This document shows, in pieces, positions 28,270 to 37,750 of a stretch of DNA of 64,000 bases. How positions within the stretch are numbered: the stretch's first letter is position 1; the number at the start of each line of letters is the position of its first letter. The notes under the pieces were generated by a model. That model did no database searches, was not told the origin of the DNA, and was given only the letters and a program-made list of their open reading frames with translations. This stretch comes from Streptomyces sp. NRRL WC-3626 (GTDB taxonomy: Bacteria; Actinomycetota; Actinomycetes; Streptomycetales; Streptomycetaceae). Where the stretch lies: contig NZ_JOCA01000020.1 in NCBI RefSeq assembly GCF_000718785.1, positions 1 through 64,000 on the forward strand, given 5' to 3'. The position numbers were made by a program, and so were the translations under genes.

Positions 28270-30309
28270 TCAGCTCTCGGGGCGCTCCTCCGGGGTGCGC
28301 TCCGGCGCCGGGGCGGGGTCCGCCGCGGTGCTCTTGGCCGTGCTGATGGCCGGCGTCGCGCCGTTCGCCCCGTTCGTCAGGGCCAGCTCCTTGGGGGAGA
28401 GGACCGGCGGGCGGGTCGACGGCGTACGGCGCGAGGAGCCGGTCCAGGCGGGCCTGGGCGGGCGCTTGACGATCGGCGCGAAGATCTCGGCGATCTCCTC
28501 CTTGCCCAGCGTCTCCCGCTCCAGGAGGGCCAGGACCAGGTTGTCGAGGACGTCACGGTTCTCGACGAGGATCTCCCACGCCTCGTTGTGCGCGGTCTCG
28601 ATGAGCTTCTTGACCTCTTCGTCCACCAGCGCGGCGACCTCTTCCGAGTAGTCGCGCTGGTGCGCCATCTCGCGGCCGAGGAACGGCTCGGTGTTGTCGC
28701 CGCCGAACTTGATGGCGCCGAGCCGCTCGGTCATGCCGTACTGCGTGACCATCGCGCGGGCCACTCCGGTGGCCTTCTCGATGTCGTTGGCCGCACCGGT
28801 GGTCGGGTCGTGGAAGACGAGCTCCTCCGCCGCGCGGCCGCCCAGCATGTAGGCGAGCTGGTCCAGCATCTCGTTGCGCGTGGTGGAGTACCTGTCCTCG
28901 TCCGGCAGGACCATGGTGTAGCCGAGAGCACGGCCTCTGGAGAGGATCGTGATCTTGTGGACCGGGTCGGAGTTCGGGGAGGCCGCCGCGACCAGGGCGT
29001 GTCCGCCCTCGTGGTACGCGGTGATCTTCTTCTCCTTGTCCGACATGATCCGGGTCCGCTTCTGCGGGCCCGCGACCACACGGTCGATCGCCTCGTCCAG
29101 CATGTGGTTGTCGATCAGCTTCTGATCGCTGCGCGCGGTCAGCAGCGCGGCCTCGTTCAGCACGTTGGCCAGGTCGGCACCGGTCATGCCGGGGGTGCGG
29201 CGGGCGACGGCCGACAGGTCGACGTCCGGGGCGACCGGCTTGCCCTTCTGGTGCACCTTGAGGATCTCGAGGCGGCCCTGCATGTCCGGGCGGTCGACCG
29301 CGATCTGGCGGTCGAAGCGGCCGGGGCGCAGCAGCGCCGGGTCGAGGATGTCGGGCCGGTTCGTCGCGGCGATGAGGATCACGCCGCCCTTGACGTCGAA
29401 GCCGTCCATCTCGACGAGGAGCTGGTTCAGGGTCTGCTCGCGCTCGTCGTGACCGCCGCCGAGGCCGGCGCCGCGGTGGCGGCCGACCGCGTCGATCTCG
29501 TCGACGAAGACGATCGCCGGGGCGTTCGCCTTGGCCTGCTCGAACAGGTCACGGACCCGGGAGGCACCGACACCGACGAACATCTCGACGAAGTCGGAAC
29601 CGGAGATCGAGTAGAAGGGGACACCGGCCTCGCCCGCGACGGCGCGCGCCAGCAGGGTCTTGCCGGTTCCGGGCGGCCCGTAGAGCAGGACGCCCTTGGG
29701 GATCTTCGCTCCGACGGCCTGGAACTTGGCCGGCTCCTGCAGGAACTCCTTGATCTCGTGGAGTTCCTCCACCGCCTCGTCCGATCCGGCGACGTCGGAG
29801 AACGTCGTCTTCGGGGTGTCCTTGGTGATGAGCTTCGCCTTGGACTTGCCGAACTGCATGACGCGGGAGCCGCCGCCCTGCATCTGATTCATCAGGAACA
29901 GGAAGACCACGACGATGAGGACGAACGGCAGCAGGGACAGCAGAATGCTCACGAACGGGTTCTGCTTGGACGGCGAAACCGTGTAGCCGTCCGGGATCTG
30001 CTTGTTCTGGAATTTGTCCTGCAGCGTGCTGGCGATGGTGACGCCCTGGTCACCGATGTAGCTCGCCTGGATCTTCGAGCTGTCCTTGACCTTGACGCCG
30101 TCCTTGAGCTGGACCTTGATGGTCTGCTCGTCGCCGGTGGTCAGCTTGGCCGACTCGACCTTGTTCTCATTGATCGCCTGGACGACCTCGCCGGTGTCCA
30201 CCGTCTTGTAGCCGCCGGACGAGCCGACGACCTGCATCAACACGACCACGGCGAGGACGGCCAGCACGATCCACATGACCGGCCCACGGAAGTATCGCTT
30301 CACGTCCAT
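28270..30309 (-). CDS. ftsH: FtsH, membrane-anchored ATP-dependent zinc metalloprotease
   Basis: This 679-residue AAA+ protease degrades misfolded membrane and some soluble proteins. It has an N-terminal helix ([19 protein letters not shown], about 11-29), an extracytoplasmic domain, and a second helix ([19 protein letters not shown]). Walker A is GPPGTGKT, Walker B is IVFVDEID, and the second region of homology includes [20 protein letters not shown]. The zinc site is HEGGH, with the third ligand Asp in [10 protein letters not shown]. The tail is a disordered Pro/Ala/Thr segment. The start MDVKRYF fits the family; an ATG at 30345 would add 12 residues. It follows hpt after a hairpin. Confidence 0.96.
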   Translation of the reverse strand: MDVKRYFRGPVMWIVLAVLAVVVLMQVVGSSGGYKTVDTGEVVQAINENKVESAKLTTGDEQTIKVQLKDGVKVKDSSKIQASYIGDQGVTIASTLQDKFQNKQIPDGYTVSPSKQNPFVSILLSLLPFVLIVVVFLFLMNQMQGGGSRVMQFGKSKAKLITKDTPKTTFSDVAGSDEAVEELHEIKEFLQEPAKFQAVGAKIPKGVLLYGPPGTGKTLLARAVAGEAGVPFYSISGSDFVEMFVGVGASRVRDLFEQAKANAPAIVFVDEIDAVGRHRGAGLGGGHDEREQTLNQLLVEMDGFDVKGGVILIAATNRPDILDPALLRPGRFDRQIAVDRPDMQGRLEILKVHQKGKPVAPDVDLSAVARRTPGMTGADLANVLNEAALLTARSDQKLIDNHMLDEAIDRVVAGPQKRTRIMSDKEKKITAYHEGGHALVAAASPNSDPVHKITILSRGRALGYTMVLPDEDRYSTTRNEMLDQLAYMLGGRAAEELVFHDPTTGAANDIEKATGVARAMVTQYGMTERLGAIKFGGDNTEPFLGREMAHQRDYSEEVAALVDEEVKKLIETAHNEAWEILVENRDVLDNLVLALLERETLGKEEIAEIFAPIVKRPPRPAWTGSSRRTPSTRPPVLSPKELALTNGANGATPAISTAKSTAADPAPAPERTPEERPES

Positions 30310-30389
30310 CCATACGGAGCGGTGCCGCCCCGTCCCTCCTGCCATAGTGAGTTTGATAAAGACTGTTCTTCGGACGGTACCCCAGCTTT

Positions 30390-30411
30390 GTCCCCCGAAG
30401 CTGCGGGGGAC
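30390..30411 (-). terminator. Hairpin between hpt and ftsH
   Basis: GTCCCCCG (30390-30397) pairs with CGGGGGAC (30404-30411) around a six-base loop. On the minus strand the stem is followed by AAAG rather than a T-run, so it may attenuate rather than fully stop transcription. Confidence 0.5.
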
Positions 30412-30496
30412 AGCCGGCGATCCCGTCCACGCATGCTCCAACGCCGCGGAGCCTGCCGGGGTTCCCGATCACGTACGGCGGACCGGGCCCCCTTGT

Positions 30497-31057
30497 TCAG
30501 CCGCCGTAGACGTGGGGCGCGAGCGTACCGACGAACGGGAGGTTGCGGTACTTCTCGGCGTAGTCGAGGCCGTAGCCGACGACGAATTCGTTGGGAATGT
30601 CGAAGCCGGCCCATTCCACGTCGATGGCGACCTTGGCGGCGTCGGGCTTGCGCAACAGGGTGCACACCTTGAGGGAGGCGGGCTCGCGCGAGCCGAGGTT
30701 GGAGATCAGCCACGACAGGGTGAGTCCCGAGTCGATGATGTCCTCGACGATCAGGACGTGCCGGCCCTTGATGTCGGTGTCGAGGTCCTTGAGGATCCGC
30801 ACCACACCGGAGGACTGGGTCCCCGCCCCGTACGAGGACACGGCCATCCAGTCCATCGTGACGGGAGTGGACAGCGCCCGCGCGAGGTCGGCCATCACCA
30901 TCACCGCGCCCTTGAGCACGCCGACGATCAGCAGATCCTTGCCCGCGTACTCCGCGTCGATCTTCGCGGCCAGCTCCACCAGCTTGGCGTCGATCTCTTC
31001 CTTGGTGATGAGCACCTTCTCGAGGTCGGCACCCATGTCTTTCGCGTCCACCCGCAT
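30497..31057 (-). CDS. hpt: Hypoxanthine phosphoribosyltransferase
   Basis: This 186-residue purine salvage enzyme uses PRPP to make IMP and GMP from hypoxanthine and guanine. The PRPP loop [18 protein letters not shown] (about residues 99-116) has the two acidic residues of the family. [21 protein letters not shown] and the flexible-loop [11 protein letters not shown] are also typical. The C-terminal [20 protein letters not shown] supplies the purine-binding aromatic and metal-binding Asp. It lies between tilS and ftsH, the arrangement conserved across Gram-positive bacteria. An alternative GTG start lies one codon upstream. Confidence 0.96.
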   Translation of the reverse strand: MRVDAKDMGADLEKVLITKEEIDAKLVELAAKIDAEYAGKDLLIVGVLKGAVMVMADLARALSTPVTMDWMAVSSYGAGTQSSGVVRILKDLDTDIKGRHVLIVEDIIDSGLTLSWLISNLGSREPASLKVCTLLRKPDAAKVAIDVEWAGFDIPNEFVVGYGLDYAEKYRNLPFVGTLAPHVYGG

Positions 31058-31125
31058 CACTTTCGGTCGTCCCACCGGCCGGTCCGGTCCGTCCCGCGAC
31101 TCGTACGGGTCGGTGGGGTCCGGAT

Positions 31126-32151
31126 TCAGCCCTGCCGAATCACCAGTCTGCCACCCTGCCGACGGGCGACGACCCGGCCGGGGAGGTTGATGGCCCCCTG
31201 GCCGCGCCAGCCGGTGATCAGCCGGTCGACTTCCTCGATGTGGCGGGCGAACAGCGAACCGGCCGGTGCGCCGGCCTCGATGGCGGCGCGGCGCAGCACC
31301 CGGCGGCGCACGGCGGGCGGCAGATCGTGCAGTGCGGCGCACTCCAGGCGGCCGTCGGCGTCGCGTACGCCGGCTTCGGCGCGGCCCGCCCAGGCGTCGA
31401 GGGCGTCCGCGTCGTCGCGGGAGAGCTGGGCCGTACGGGCGAGGGCCTCGACGACGCCCTTGCCGAGGGCCTTCTCGAGGGCGGGCAGGCCCTCGTGGCG
31501 GAGGCGGGAGCGGGTGTAGGCGGGGTCGGCGTTGTGCGGGTCGTCCCAGACGGGCAGGGACTGGGCCATGCAGGCTTTGCGGGCGGTCTGCCGGTCGACC
31601 TGGAGGAAGGGGCGCCGGTAACGGCCGTCGGCCCCCGAGACCGCGGCCATTCCGGACAGGGAGCGGATGCCGGAGCCGCGGGCCAGGCCGAGGAGGACGG
31701 TCTCGGCCTGGTCGTCGCGGGTGTGGCCGAGCAGGACGGCGGCGGCGCCGTGGCGTTCTGCGGCGGCGTCCAGCGCGGCGTAGCGTGCGTCGCGGGCGGC
31801 GGCCTCGGGGCCGCCGTCGCGGCCGACGGTGACCGCGACGGACTCGGCGGGGTCGAGGCCGAGTTCGCGCAGCCGGGTGACGACGTCGGCGGCGCGCAGG
31901 TCGGAGCCGGCCTGGAGGCCGTGGTCGACGGTGACGCCGCCGGCGCGGACGCCGAGGCGGGGGGCTTCGAAGGCGAGGGCGGAGGCGAGCGCCATGGAGT
32001 CGGCGCCGCCGGAGCAGGCCACGAGCACGAGAGGGGAGGGGGGCCGCTCGTGCGTGGACGGGCCGGGGATGCGGCCGTGGTCGTCGAGGATGTCGGTCAG
32101 GACGCGGCGGACCGCCAGGCGTATCGCCGCGACCGCGGGGTGGGGACCCAT
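31126..32151 (-). CDS. tilS: tRNA(Ile)-lysidine synthase (TilS)
   Basis: This 341-residue ATP-dependent enzyme changes C34 of tRNA-Ile(CAU) to lysidine, which switches it from Met to Ile decoding. The PP-loop [19 protein letters not shown] (about residues 41-59) binds [25 protein letters not shown] and [11 protein letters not shown] are family signatures. It is shorter than E. coli TilS and lacks the full C-terminal domain, as in other actinomycetes. The ATG at 32151 follows GAAGGGA. It is followed by hpt and ftsH on the same strand. Confidence 0.95.
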   Translation of the reverse strand: MGPHPAVAAIRLAVRRVLTDILDDHGRIPGPSTHERPPSPLVLVACSGGADSMALASALAFEAPRLGVRAGGVTVDHGLQAGSDLRAADVVTRLRELGLDPAESVAVTVGRDGGPEAAARDARYAALDAAAERHGAAAVLLGHTRDDQAETVLLGLARGSGIRSLSGMAAVSGADGRYRRPFLQVDRQTARKACMAQSLPVWDDPHNADPAYTRSRLRHEGLPALEKALGKGVVEALARTAQLSRDDADALDAWAGRAEAGVRDADGRLECAALHDLPPAVRRRVLRRAAIEAGAPAGSLFARHIEEVDRLITGWRGQGAINLPGRVVARRQGGRLVIRQG

Positions 32152-32344
32152 GTCCGGTTCCCTTCATGAAGTTGTCGGGGGGTGAGCCCGAGATTCGGTC
32201 ACTCAGAGTGTGTAGATGGTGACAGAACCGGGCCGTTCCCCGAGCATTGCACGCCTACTCCGGACTCACGGTCCCTCGGACGGGTGATTGCAGGGGCGTC
32301 CGTCTGCCGTCGGCCGTGTGCGGCGCATGACGGGGCGCGGGGGT

Positions 32345-33478
32345 TCAGGCTTCCGGTTTGCGGTGCACCCGTGCGATCCAGTCCGCCGGTTTGGCGATCT
32401 CCGCTTTGGTGGGGAGCGTGTTGGGCGAGGTCCACACCCGGTTGAAGCCGTCCATGCCCGCCTCGTCGACGACGGCGCGCACGAAGCGTTCGCCGTCGCG
32501 GTACTGGCGGAGTTTGGCGTCCAGGCCGAGGAGCTTGCGCAGGGCCGTGTCGAGGCGGGAGGCGCCCTTGGCGCGGCGCTGCTGGAACTTCTCGCGGATC
32601 TCGTTGACGCTCGGGACGACTTCGGGGCCGACGCCGTCCATCACGAAGTCGGCGTGGCCCTCGAGGAGGGACATCACGGCGGTGAGCCGGCCGAGGATCT
32701 CGCGCTGGGCGGGGGTCTGCACGAGCTCGACGAGGGAGCGTCCGTCGTCGCCGTCCTCGCCCTCGGGGCGACCGCCGGCCAGGGACTGGGCTGCCTCGCG
32801 GATGCGTTCCAGGACGGTCATGGGGTCGACGTCGGTCTGCTCGAGGAACGCCTGGATCTCCCCCTCCAGATGGTCCCGCAGCCAGGGCACGGCGGTGAAC
32901 TGGGTGCGGTGGGTCTCCTCGTGGAGGGTCACCCACAGGCGGAAGTCGTGCGGTTCGACGTCGAGTTCGCGTTCGACGTGGACGATGTTGGGGGCGACGA
33001 GCAGCAGTCGGCCGCCGCCGTTCGCGCCGGACGGAAGGTCGCGGGTGGCGGGGGCGAAGGTCTCGTACTGGCCGAGGACGCGGGAGGCGAGGAAGGACAG
33101 CAGCATGCCGAGTTCCACGCCGGTGACCTTGCCGCCGACGGCGCCGAGGACCATGTTGCCGGGGCCGGTGCCGCGGCGTTCCTGCATTTTGTCGAGGAGC
33201 GGTTTGAGGAGTTCGCGGAAGCCGGCGACGTTGGCACGGACCCAGCCGGGGCGGTCGACGACGAGGAGGGGGGTGTCGTGGGTCTCCTCGGTGCCCAGAC
33301 GAGTGAAGCCCCGGACGTGTTCCTCCGAGGCTTTCGCGTGCCGGCGCAGTTCGGCGACCACGGCGCGGGCCTCGTCGCGGCTCACGTCCGGGCCCGGGCG
33401 CATGAGGCGGGTCGCGGTCGCGACCGCGAGGTTCCAGTCGACCATCCCGGAAGAAGCGGCACCACCGATGCTCGTCAT
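32345..33478 (-). CDS. DUF2342 zinc-dependent metallopeptidase-like protein
   Basis: This 377-residue protein belongs to the actinobacterial DUF2342 family, sometimes annotated as coenzyme F420-linked. The active-site helix is LWVTLHEETHRTQF, an HExxH zinc motif at about residues 188-192. A downstream SLLEGHADFVMDGVGPE likely adds another ligand. There is no signal peptide or membrane helix, so it is probably cytosolic. It lies between dacB and tilS on the same strand. Its start region (TACCGT, six bases, ATG at 33478) looks leaderless. The substrate is unknown. Confidence 0.87.
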   Translation of the reverse strand: MTSIGGAASSGMVDWNLAVATATRLMRPGPDVSRDEARAVVAELRRHAKASEEHVRGFTRLGTEETHDTPLLVVDRPGWVRANVAGFRELLKPLLDKMQERRGTGPGNMVLGAVGGKVTGVELGMLLSFLASRVLGQYETFAPATRDLPSGANGGGRLLLVAPNIVHVERELDVEPHDFRLWVTLHEETHRTQFTAVPWLRDHLEGEIQAFLEQTDVDPMTVLERIREAAQSLAGGRPEGEDGDDGRSLVELVQTPAQREILGRLTAVMSLLEGHADFVMDGVGPEVVPSVNEIREKFQQRRAKGASRLDTALRKLLGLDAKLRQYRDGERFVRAVVDEAGMDGFNRVWTSPNTLPTKAEIAKPADWIARVHRKPEA

Positions 33479-33484
33479 GTGTCA

Positions 33485-33490
33485 ACGGTA
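33485..33490 (-). promoter_or_regulatory. -10 hexamer of a leaderless promoter (DUF2342 gene)
   Basis: On the minus strand TACCGT is followed by TGACAC and ATG. The 15 bases GTTGACACATGACGA here are identical to the start region of the HTH-ClpN gene at 50077. Confidence 0.45.
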
Positions 33491-33585
33491 CGTGAGGGGG
33501 GCGGTTCGGGGCAGGGTGGCGGTGCGCGGCGGGGTGGGCGGTGGCGCTTCCGGTTTGCCGCCCCCGCCGCCCCGTCCCGTCCCGT

Positions 33586-35214
33586 CTAAAGGCGGCAGCC
33601 GCAGGCCGCCAACGCTGTCGCCGCCTTGTCCAAGGCCCCCTGGGCCGCTGTCGGGTTGGTGGTGTCGTTGGCCAGGAAGGCGAAGGCGAGGAGACGGCCG
33701 GAGGTGTCGACGACCGTGCCCGCCAGGGTGTTGACGCCGGTCAGGGTGCCGGTCTTGGCGCGCACGACGCCGGCCGCGCCCTCGGTGTAGCGGCCGGTGA
33801 GGGTGCCGGTGAAACCGGCGACGGGCAGGCCGGTGAGGACGGGGCGCAGTTCGGGGTGGGCCGGGTCGCCGGCCTTGGCGAGCAGGGCGGTGAGGAGGCC
33901 GGCGGTGAGTCGGTCGCGCCGGTCGAGGCCGCTGCCGTCCTTGACGTCGGCGCCCTTCACGGGGAGCCCGAGCTGCTTCAGACGGGCGGTGATCGCCGCT
34001 CCGCCGCCGGCGAAGTCGGGCTTCTCACCGGCCGCGAGGGCGGTGTGGCGGGCGAGGGCCTCGGCGAGGTCGTTGTCGCTGTTGGTCAGCATCCGCTCGA
34101 CGAGGGCGGCCAGCGGGGGCGAGGAGACCGTGGCGAGCGTGGACGCGCGGGTGGTGGCCTTCGACGGGCCGGGAGGTGTGGCCTTGACGCCGTGTTCCGT
34201 CAGCAGGTCGCCGAACTTGCGCGCGGCGTCCGCCGCCGGGTCCGCGATCCGCGGAGCCGGCCCGCTGGTGGAGTCGTCGGTGCGGGCCTCGTCGGCCATC
34301 AGGGGGGTGACGGCCGCGATGTTCGGGTTGACCCCGATCGGGTGGATCGTGGCGCCCTGGTAGAGGGTCGTGTCGTACGACAGCGTCACCTCGCGCACGC
34401 CCTGCCCGGCGAGGGCGGCGGCGGTCCGCTCGGCGAGGTCGCGCAGGCTCGCGAGATCGCCGGCCTTCTTCCGCGCGGTCAGCGTGGGGTCGCCGCCGCC
34501 GACGAGTACGACCTCCTTGGTGTCGGGTTCGTACACCGCTCGGGTGGTGAGGCGGTGGTCGGCCCCCATCGCGGAGAGCGCGGCGACGGCCGTGGCGATC
34601 TTCGTGGTCGAGGCGGGGGTGAGGGCGTCCGCGGAGCCGGTGCCGTAGAGCTGTTCGCCGGTGGCGACGTCGAGCACGGCGGCGGCGTGCCGGCCGAGCG
34701 CGGGGCTGCTCAGCAGCGGGTCGAGGACGGCGCCGAGGGCCTTGCCGCCGGGTGCCGACTTCACCGTGGTCGCGGTGCCGCCGAGGCCGGTGAGCACGGA
34801 AGCGGCCGGTGGGGCCGCCCGGGGCCCGCGGGGCGGCGTACCGGCGTTGGCGCGGACGCCGCCGTGATCTGTGCCACGCGCGGCCTGCAGGGCCACGGCA
34901 CGGTCCCGCTCGGCCGTACGCTGACCCGAGGAGTCCCAGGGACCGGCGGCGGTCACCACACCCGCGGCGAGCGCCAGACCGGCGGTGCCGGCGGTCGCGG
35001 TGAACAGCCAGGTCCCCGGTCGCGCACCCCGCGCGGCCTGCGGCGATCCCGGCCGGTCGGGCCGCGCGAACCGTGGCACGGTGGCCGCGGCGATGCGCGC
35101 CAGACGTGGCCGTACGGTCTCCGCGGCCCGGGTGAGACGAGGTCGTACAGCGCTCGCGAACCGCACGACATGCGGCCTCGCGGCCCGCCAAGGCCTCAGC
35201 TCCGGCACGACCAC
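33586..35214 (-). CDS. dacB: D-alanyl-D-alanine carboxypeptidase/endopeptidase, PBP4 family (DacB)
   Basis: This 542-residue class C penicillin-binding protein (peptidase family S13) trims peptidoglycan stem peptides. Active-site motifs are in order: SxxK in LTPASTTKIATAVAAL, SDN in RMLTNSDNDLAEALA, and KTG in VRAKTGTLTGVNTLAG. A basic N-terminus of about 70 residues rich in Arg/Ala precedes a membrane helix (TWLFTATAGTAGLALAAGVV), so the protein is anchored, with its domain outside. The start at 35214 follows AAAGGGG. It is divergent from ppa. The C-terminus ends with a Cys pair (ACGCRL). Confidence 0.93.
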   Translation of the reverse strand: MVVPELRPWRAARPHVVRFASAVRPRLTRAAETVRPRLARIAAATVPRFARPDRPGSPQAARGARPGTWLFTATAGTAGLALAAGVVTAAGPWDSSGQRTAERDRAVALQAARGTDHGGVRANAGTPPRGPRAAPPAASVLTGLGGTATTVKSAPGGKALGAVLDPLLSSPALGRHAAAVLDVATGEQLYGTGSADALTPASTTKIATAVAALSAMGADHRLTTRAVYEPDTKEVVLVGGGDPTLTARKKAGDLASLRDLAERTAAALAGQGVREVTLSYDTTLYQGATIHPIGVNPNIAAVTPLMADEARTDDSTSGPAPRIADPAADAARKFGDLLTEHGVKATPPGPSKATTRASTLATVSSPPLAALVERMLTNSDNDLAEALARHTALAAGEKPDFAGGGAAITARLKQLGLPVKGADVKDGSGLDRRDRLTAGLLTALLAKAGDPAHPELRPVLTGLPVAGFTGTLTGRYTEGAAGVVRAKTGTLTGVNTLAGTVVDTSGRLLAFAFLANDTTNPTAAQGALDKAATALAACGCRL

Positions 35215-35293
35215 CAGCCCCTTTCGCGATCACACACCTGCGTGAGGGACACTTAACCACCAGAACTATGTGCTGATCATGGAGGAGCGTCCG

Positions 35294-35785
35294 GTGGAGT
35301 TCGACGTCACGATCGAGATCCCGAAGGGTTCGCGGAACAAGTACGAGGTGGACCACGAGACGGGTCGGATCCGCCTGGACCGTCGGCTCTTCACGTCGAC
35401 CGCCTACCCGACCGACTACGGCTTCGTGGAGAACACCCTCGGCGAGGACGGCGACCCGCTGGACGCGCTGGTCATCCTGGACGAGCCGACGTTCCCGGGC
35501 TGTCTGATCCGGTGCCGCGCGATCGGCATGTTCCGTATGACGGACGAGGCCGGCGGCGACGACAAGCTGCTGTGCGTCCCGGCGACGGACCCGCGCGTGG
35601 AGCACCTGCGCGACATCCACCACGTGTCGGAGTTCGACCGCCTGGAGATCCAGCACTTCTTCGAGGTCTACAAGGACCTGGAGCCGGGCAAGTCGGTCGA
35701 GGGCGCCGACTGGGTCGGCCGGGTGGACGCCGAGGTCGAGATCGAGCGGTCCTACAAGCGTTTCAAGGAGACGGGCGGCCACTGA
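35294..35785 (+). CDS. ppa: Inorganic pyrophosphatase, family I
   Basis: This 163-residue soluble enzyme hydrolyses pyrophosphate and pulls biosynthetic reactions forward. Family I landmarks are [41 protein letters not shown] (acidic metal site) and [25 protein letters not shown]. Length is typical of bacterial hexameric enzymes. GTG at 35294 follows GGAGGAG at ideal spacing; the upstream in-frame ATGs would add residues not found in the family. A strong hairpin terminator follows the gene. Confidence 0.97.
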   Translation: MEFDVTIEIPKGSRNKYEVDHETGRIRLDRRLFTSTAYPTDYGFVENTLGEDGDPLDALVILDEPTFPGCLIRCRAIGMFRMTDEAGGDDKLLCVPATDPRVEHLRDIHHVSEFDRLEIQHFFEVYKDLEPGKSVEGADWVGRVDAEVEIERSYKRFKETGGH

Positions 35786-35808
35786 GCCCTCCCGCCGCAC
35801 GACGCGCG

Positions 35809-35838
35809 AACGGGCCGCACACACGTGTGCGGCCCGTT
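35809..35838. terminator. Terminator after ppa
   Basis: A 14-bp inverted repeat (AACGGGCCGCACAC with its complement, two-base centre) is followed by TCTGCT on the plus strand, 23 bases after the ppa stop. Confidence 0.85.
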
Positions 35839-35923
35839 TCTGCTGTGCGTGCGCATACTGAGGCGGTACGGGGCAGGCTTACGGACATCTGACGGACGGT
35901 GTCGTACAGGGAGAGCGGAGCAG

Positions 35924-37618
35924 GTGACGGACGCGGAGGACCGCAAGCCGCAGTCGGACGAGGCGAGGAGCGCGTTCACGCCTCCCGCCGTGGTCGCGGC
36001 GCCGGCCGAGGCCGAGTCGTCGACGACGTCCGAGTTCGCCGTCCCCGACGGGCTGGCCGTCCCGAAGCACGCTACGGAGTCCGAGACCACCTCGGAGTTC
36101 TCCGTCCCGGACGGTCTCGACATGGCCCCGGCCGCCGCGGACGAGACGGAGGGGTCGGCGTTCAGCACGCCGCGCACCTACAGCGCGAAGCAGACGGCGG
36201 CGTTCACCCCCGCGAGCGGCATACCGCTGGTCCGGCTGGCCCAGGACGTTCCGTGGCAGGACCGGATGCGCACCATGCTGCGCATGCCGGTGACGGAGCG
36301 TCCGGCGCCGGAGCCGGTGCAGCGGCACGACGAGGCCGGGCCGGCCGTCCCGCGCGTGCTCGACCTGACCCTGCGTATCGGGGAGCTGCTGCTGGCGGGC
36401 GGTGAGGGCGCCGAGGACGTGGAGGCGGCGATGTTCGCCGTGTGCCGCTCCTACGGCCTGGACCGCTGCGAGCCCAACGTCACGTTCACCCTGCTGTCGA
36501 TCTCCCACCAGCCGTCCCTGGTCGACGACCCGGTGACCGCGTCGCGCACGGTGCGGCGCCGCAGCCCCGACTACACCCGGCTGGCGGCCGTCTACCAGCT
36601 GGTGGACGACCTCAGCGACGACGAGACCCACGTCTCCCTGGAGGAGGCCTACCGCCGGCTGGCGGAGATCCGCCGCAACCGGCACCCCTACCCCGGGTGG
36701 GCGCTGACGCTCGCGAGCGGGCTGCTCGCGGGGGCCGCGTCGGTGCTCGTCGGCGGTGGCTTCGTCGTGTTCGTGTCGGCCGCGATCGGCGCGATGCTCG
36801 GCGACCGGCTGGCCTGGCTGTGCGCGGGGCGCGGGCTGCCGGAGTTCTACCAGTTCACCGTGGCCGCGATGCCGCCGGCCGCGATCGGGGTGGCGCTGAC
36901 GCTGGCGCACGCGGATGTGAAGGCGTCCGCGGTGATCACCGGTGGGCTGTTCGCGCTGCTGCCCGGGCGGGCGCTGGTGGCGGGCGTGCAGGACGGTCTG
37001 ACCGGCTTCTACATCACCGCGTCGGCGCGTCTGCTGGAGGTCCTGTACTTCTTCGTGGGCATCGTGGCCGGGGTGCTGACGGTCCTGTATTTCGGCGTAC
37101 AGCTGGGCGCGAACCTCAACCCGGACGCGGCGCTCGGCGCCTCCGACGACCCGCTGTGGCAGATCGGCGCGTCGATGATGCTGTCGCTGGCCTTCGCGGT
37201 CCTGCTCCAGCAGGAACGGTCCACCGTGCTGATGGCGACCCTGAACGGCGGGGTCGCCTGGGTGGTGTACGGCGCGATGCACGCGACGGGCGATATCTCG
37301 CCGGTGGCTTCCACGACCGTGGCGGCGGGACTCGTGGGCCTGTTCGGGCAGTTGCTGGCCCGGTACCGGTTCGCGTCGGCGCTGCCGTACACCACGGCGG
37401 CGATCGGACCGCTGCTGCCGGGTTCCGCGACGTACTTCGGTCTGCTGGGGATCGCGCAGAACGAGGTGGACTCGGGGCTGGCGTCCCTCACGCAGGCCGT
37501 GGCACTGGCCATGGCCATCGCGATCGGGGTGAACCTCGGGTCGGAGATCTCGCGGATCTTCCTGCGGATCGGGTCCGCGGAGAAGCGCCGGGCGGCCAAG
37601 CGGACGCGGGGTTTCTAG
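35924..37618 (+). CDS. ThrE-family threonine/serine exporter with long N-terminus
   Basis: This 564-residue membrane protein joins the two halves of the ThrE family (DUF1212 plus DUF3815), with about ten helices from residue 260 on. The soluble DUF1212 core includes LRIGELLLAGGEGAEDVEAAMFAV and PNVTFTLLSISHQPS. Known members export threonine and serine with a proton. An unusual N-terminal extension of about 130 residues precedes it, containing two copies of TTSEF(A/S)VPDGL about 25 residues apart and Ala/Pro-rich sequence. The GTG start at 35924 follows GGAG. It stands alone between ppa and dedA. Confidence 0.85.
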   Translation: MTDAEDRKPQSDEARSAFTPPAVVAAPAEAESSTTSEFAVPDGLAVPKHATESETTSEFSVPDGLDMAPAAADETEGSAFSTPRTYSAKQTAAFTPASGIPLVRLAQDVPWQDRMRTMLRMPVTERPAPEPVQRHDEAGPAVPRVLDLTLRIGELLLAGGEGAEDVEAAMFAVCRSYGLDRCEPNVTFTLLSISHQPSLVDDPVTASRTVRRRSPDYTRLAAVYQLVDDLSDDETHVSLEEAYRRLAEIRRNRHPYPGWALTLASGLLAGAASVLVGGGFVVFVSAAIGAMLGDRLAWLCAGRGLPEFYQFTVAAMPPAAIGVALTLAHADVKASAVITGGLFALLPGRALVAGVQDGLTGFYITASARLLEVLYFFVGIVAGVLTVLYFGVQLGANLNPDAALGASDDPLWQIGASMMLSLAFAVLLQQERSTVLMATLNGGVAWVVYGAMHATGDISPVASTTVAAGLVGLFGQLLARYRFASALPYTTAAIGPLLPGSATYFGLLGIAQNEVDSGLASLTQAVALAMAIAIGVNLGSEISRIFLRIGSAEKRRAAKRTRGF

Positions 37619-37693
37619 CGCCGGGCGCTGTTTTTCCGGCGTGAGCGCCGTCCGGCCCCGGGCGCCATCCAGCTCGGCAGTCGAGGTGGGGTG

Positions 37694-37750
37694 GCGGCCC
37701 GCGGGCCGGCGGGGGTTTGTCGCGCGGTTCCCCGCGCCCCTGGGGGTTTC
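37694..37750. repeat. Streptomyces-type GC-rich intergenic repeat
   Basis: The stretch CGGCCCGCGGGCCGGCGGGG followed by GTCGCGCGGTTCCCCGCGCC resembles a short element that I recall as very common in Streptomyces intergenic DNA, usually next to gene ends. It can fold into a GCGCGG/CCGCGC hairpin and abuts the end of the minus-strand dedA gene, so it may act as its terminator. Confidence 0.5.

Noticed and set aside
30310..30441. 44-residue N-terminal extension of FtsH
   Set aside because: The family begins [10 protein letters not shown]; upstream codons overlap the hpt-ftsH hairpin and do not resemble a protein.
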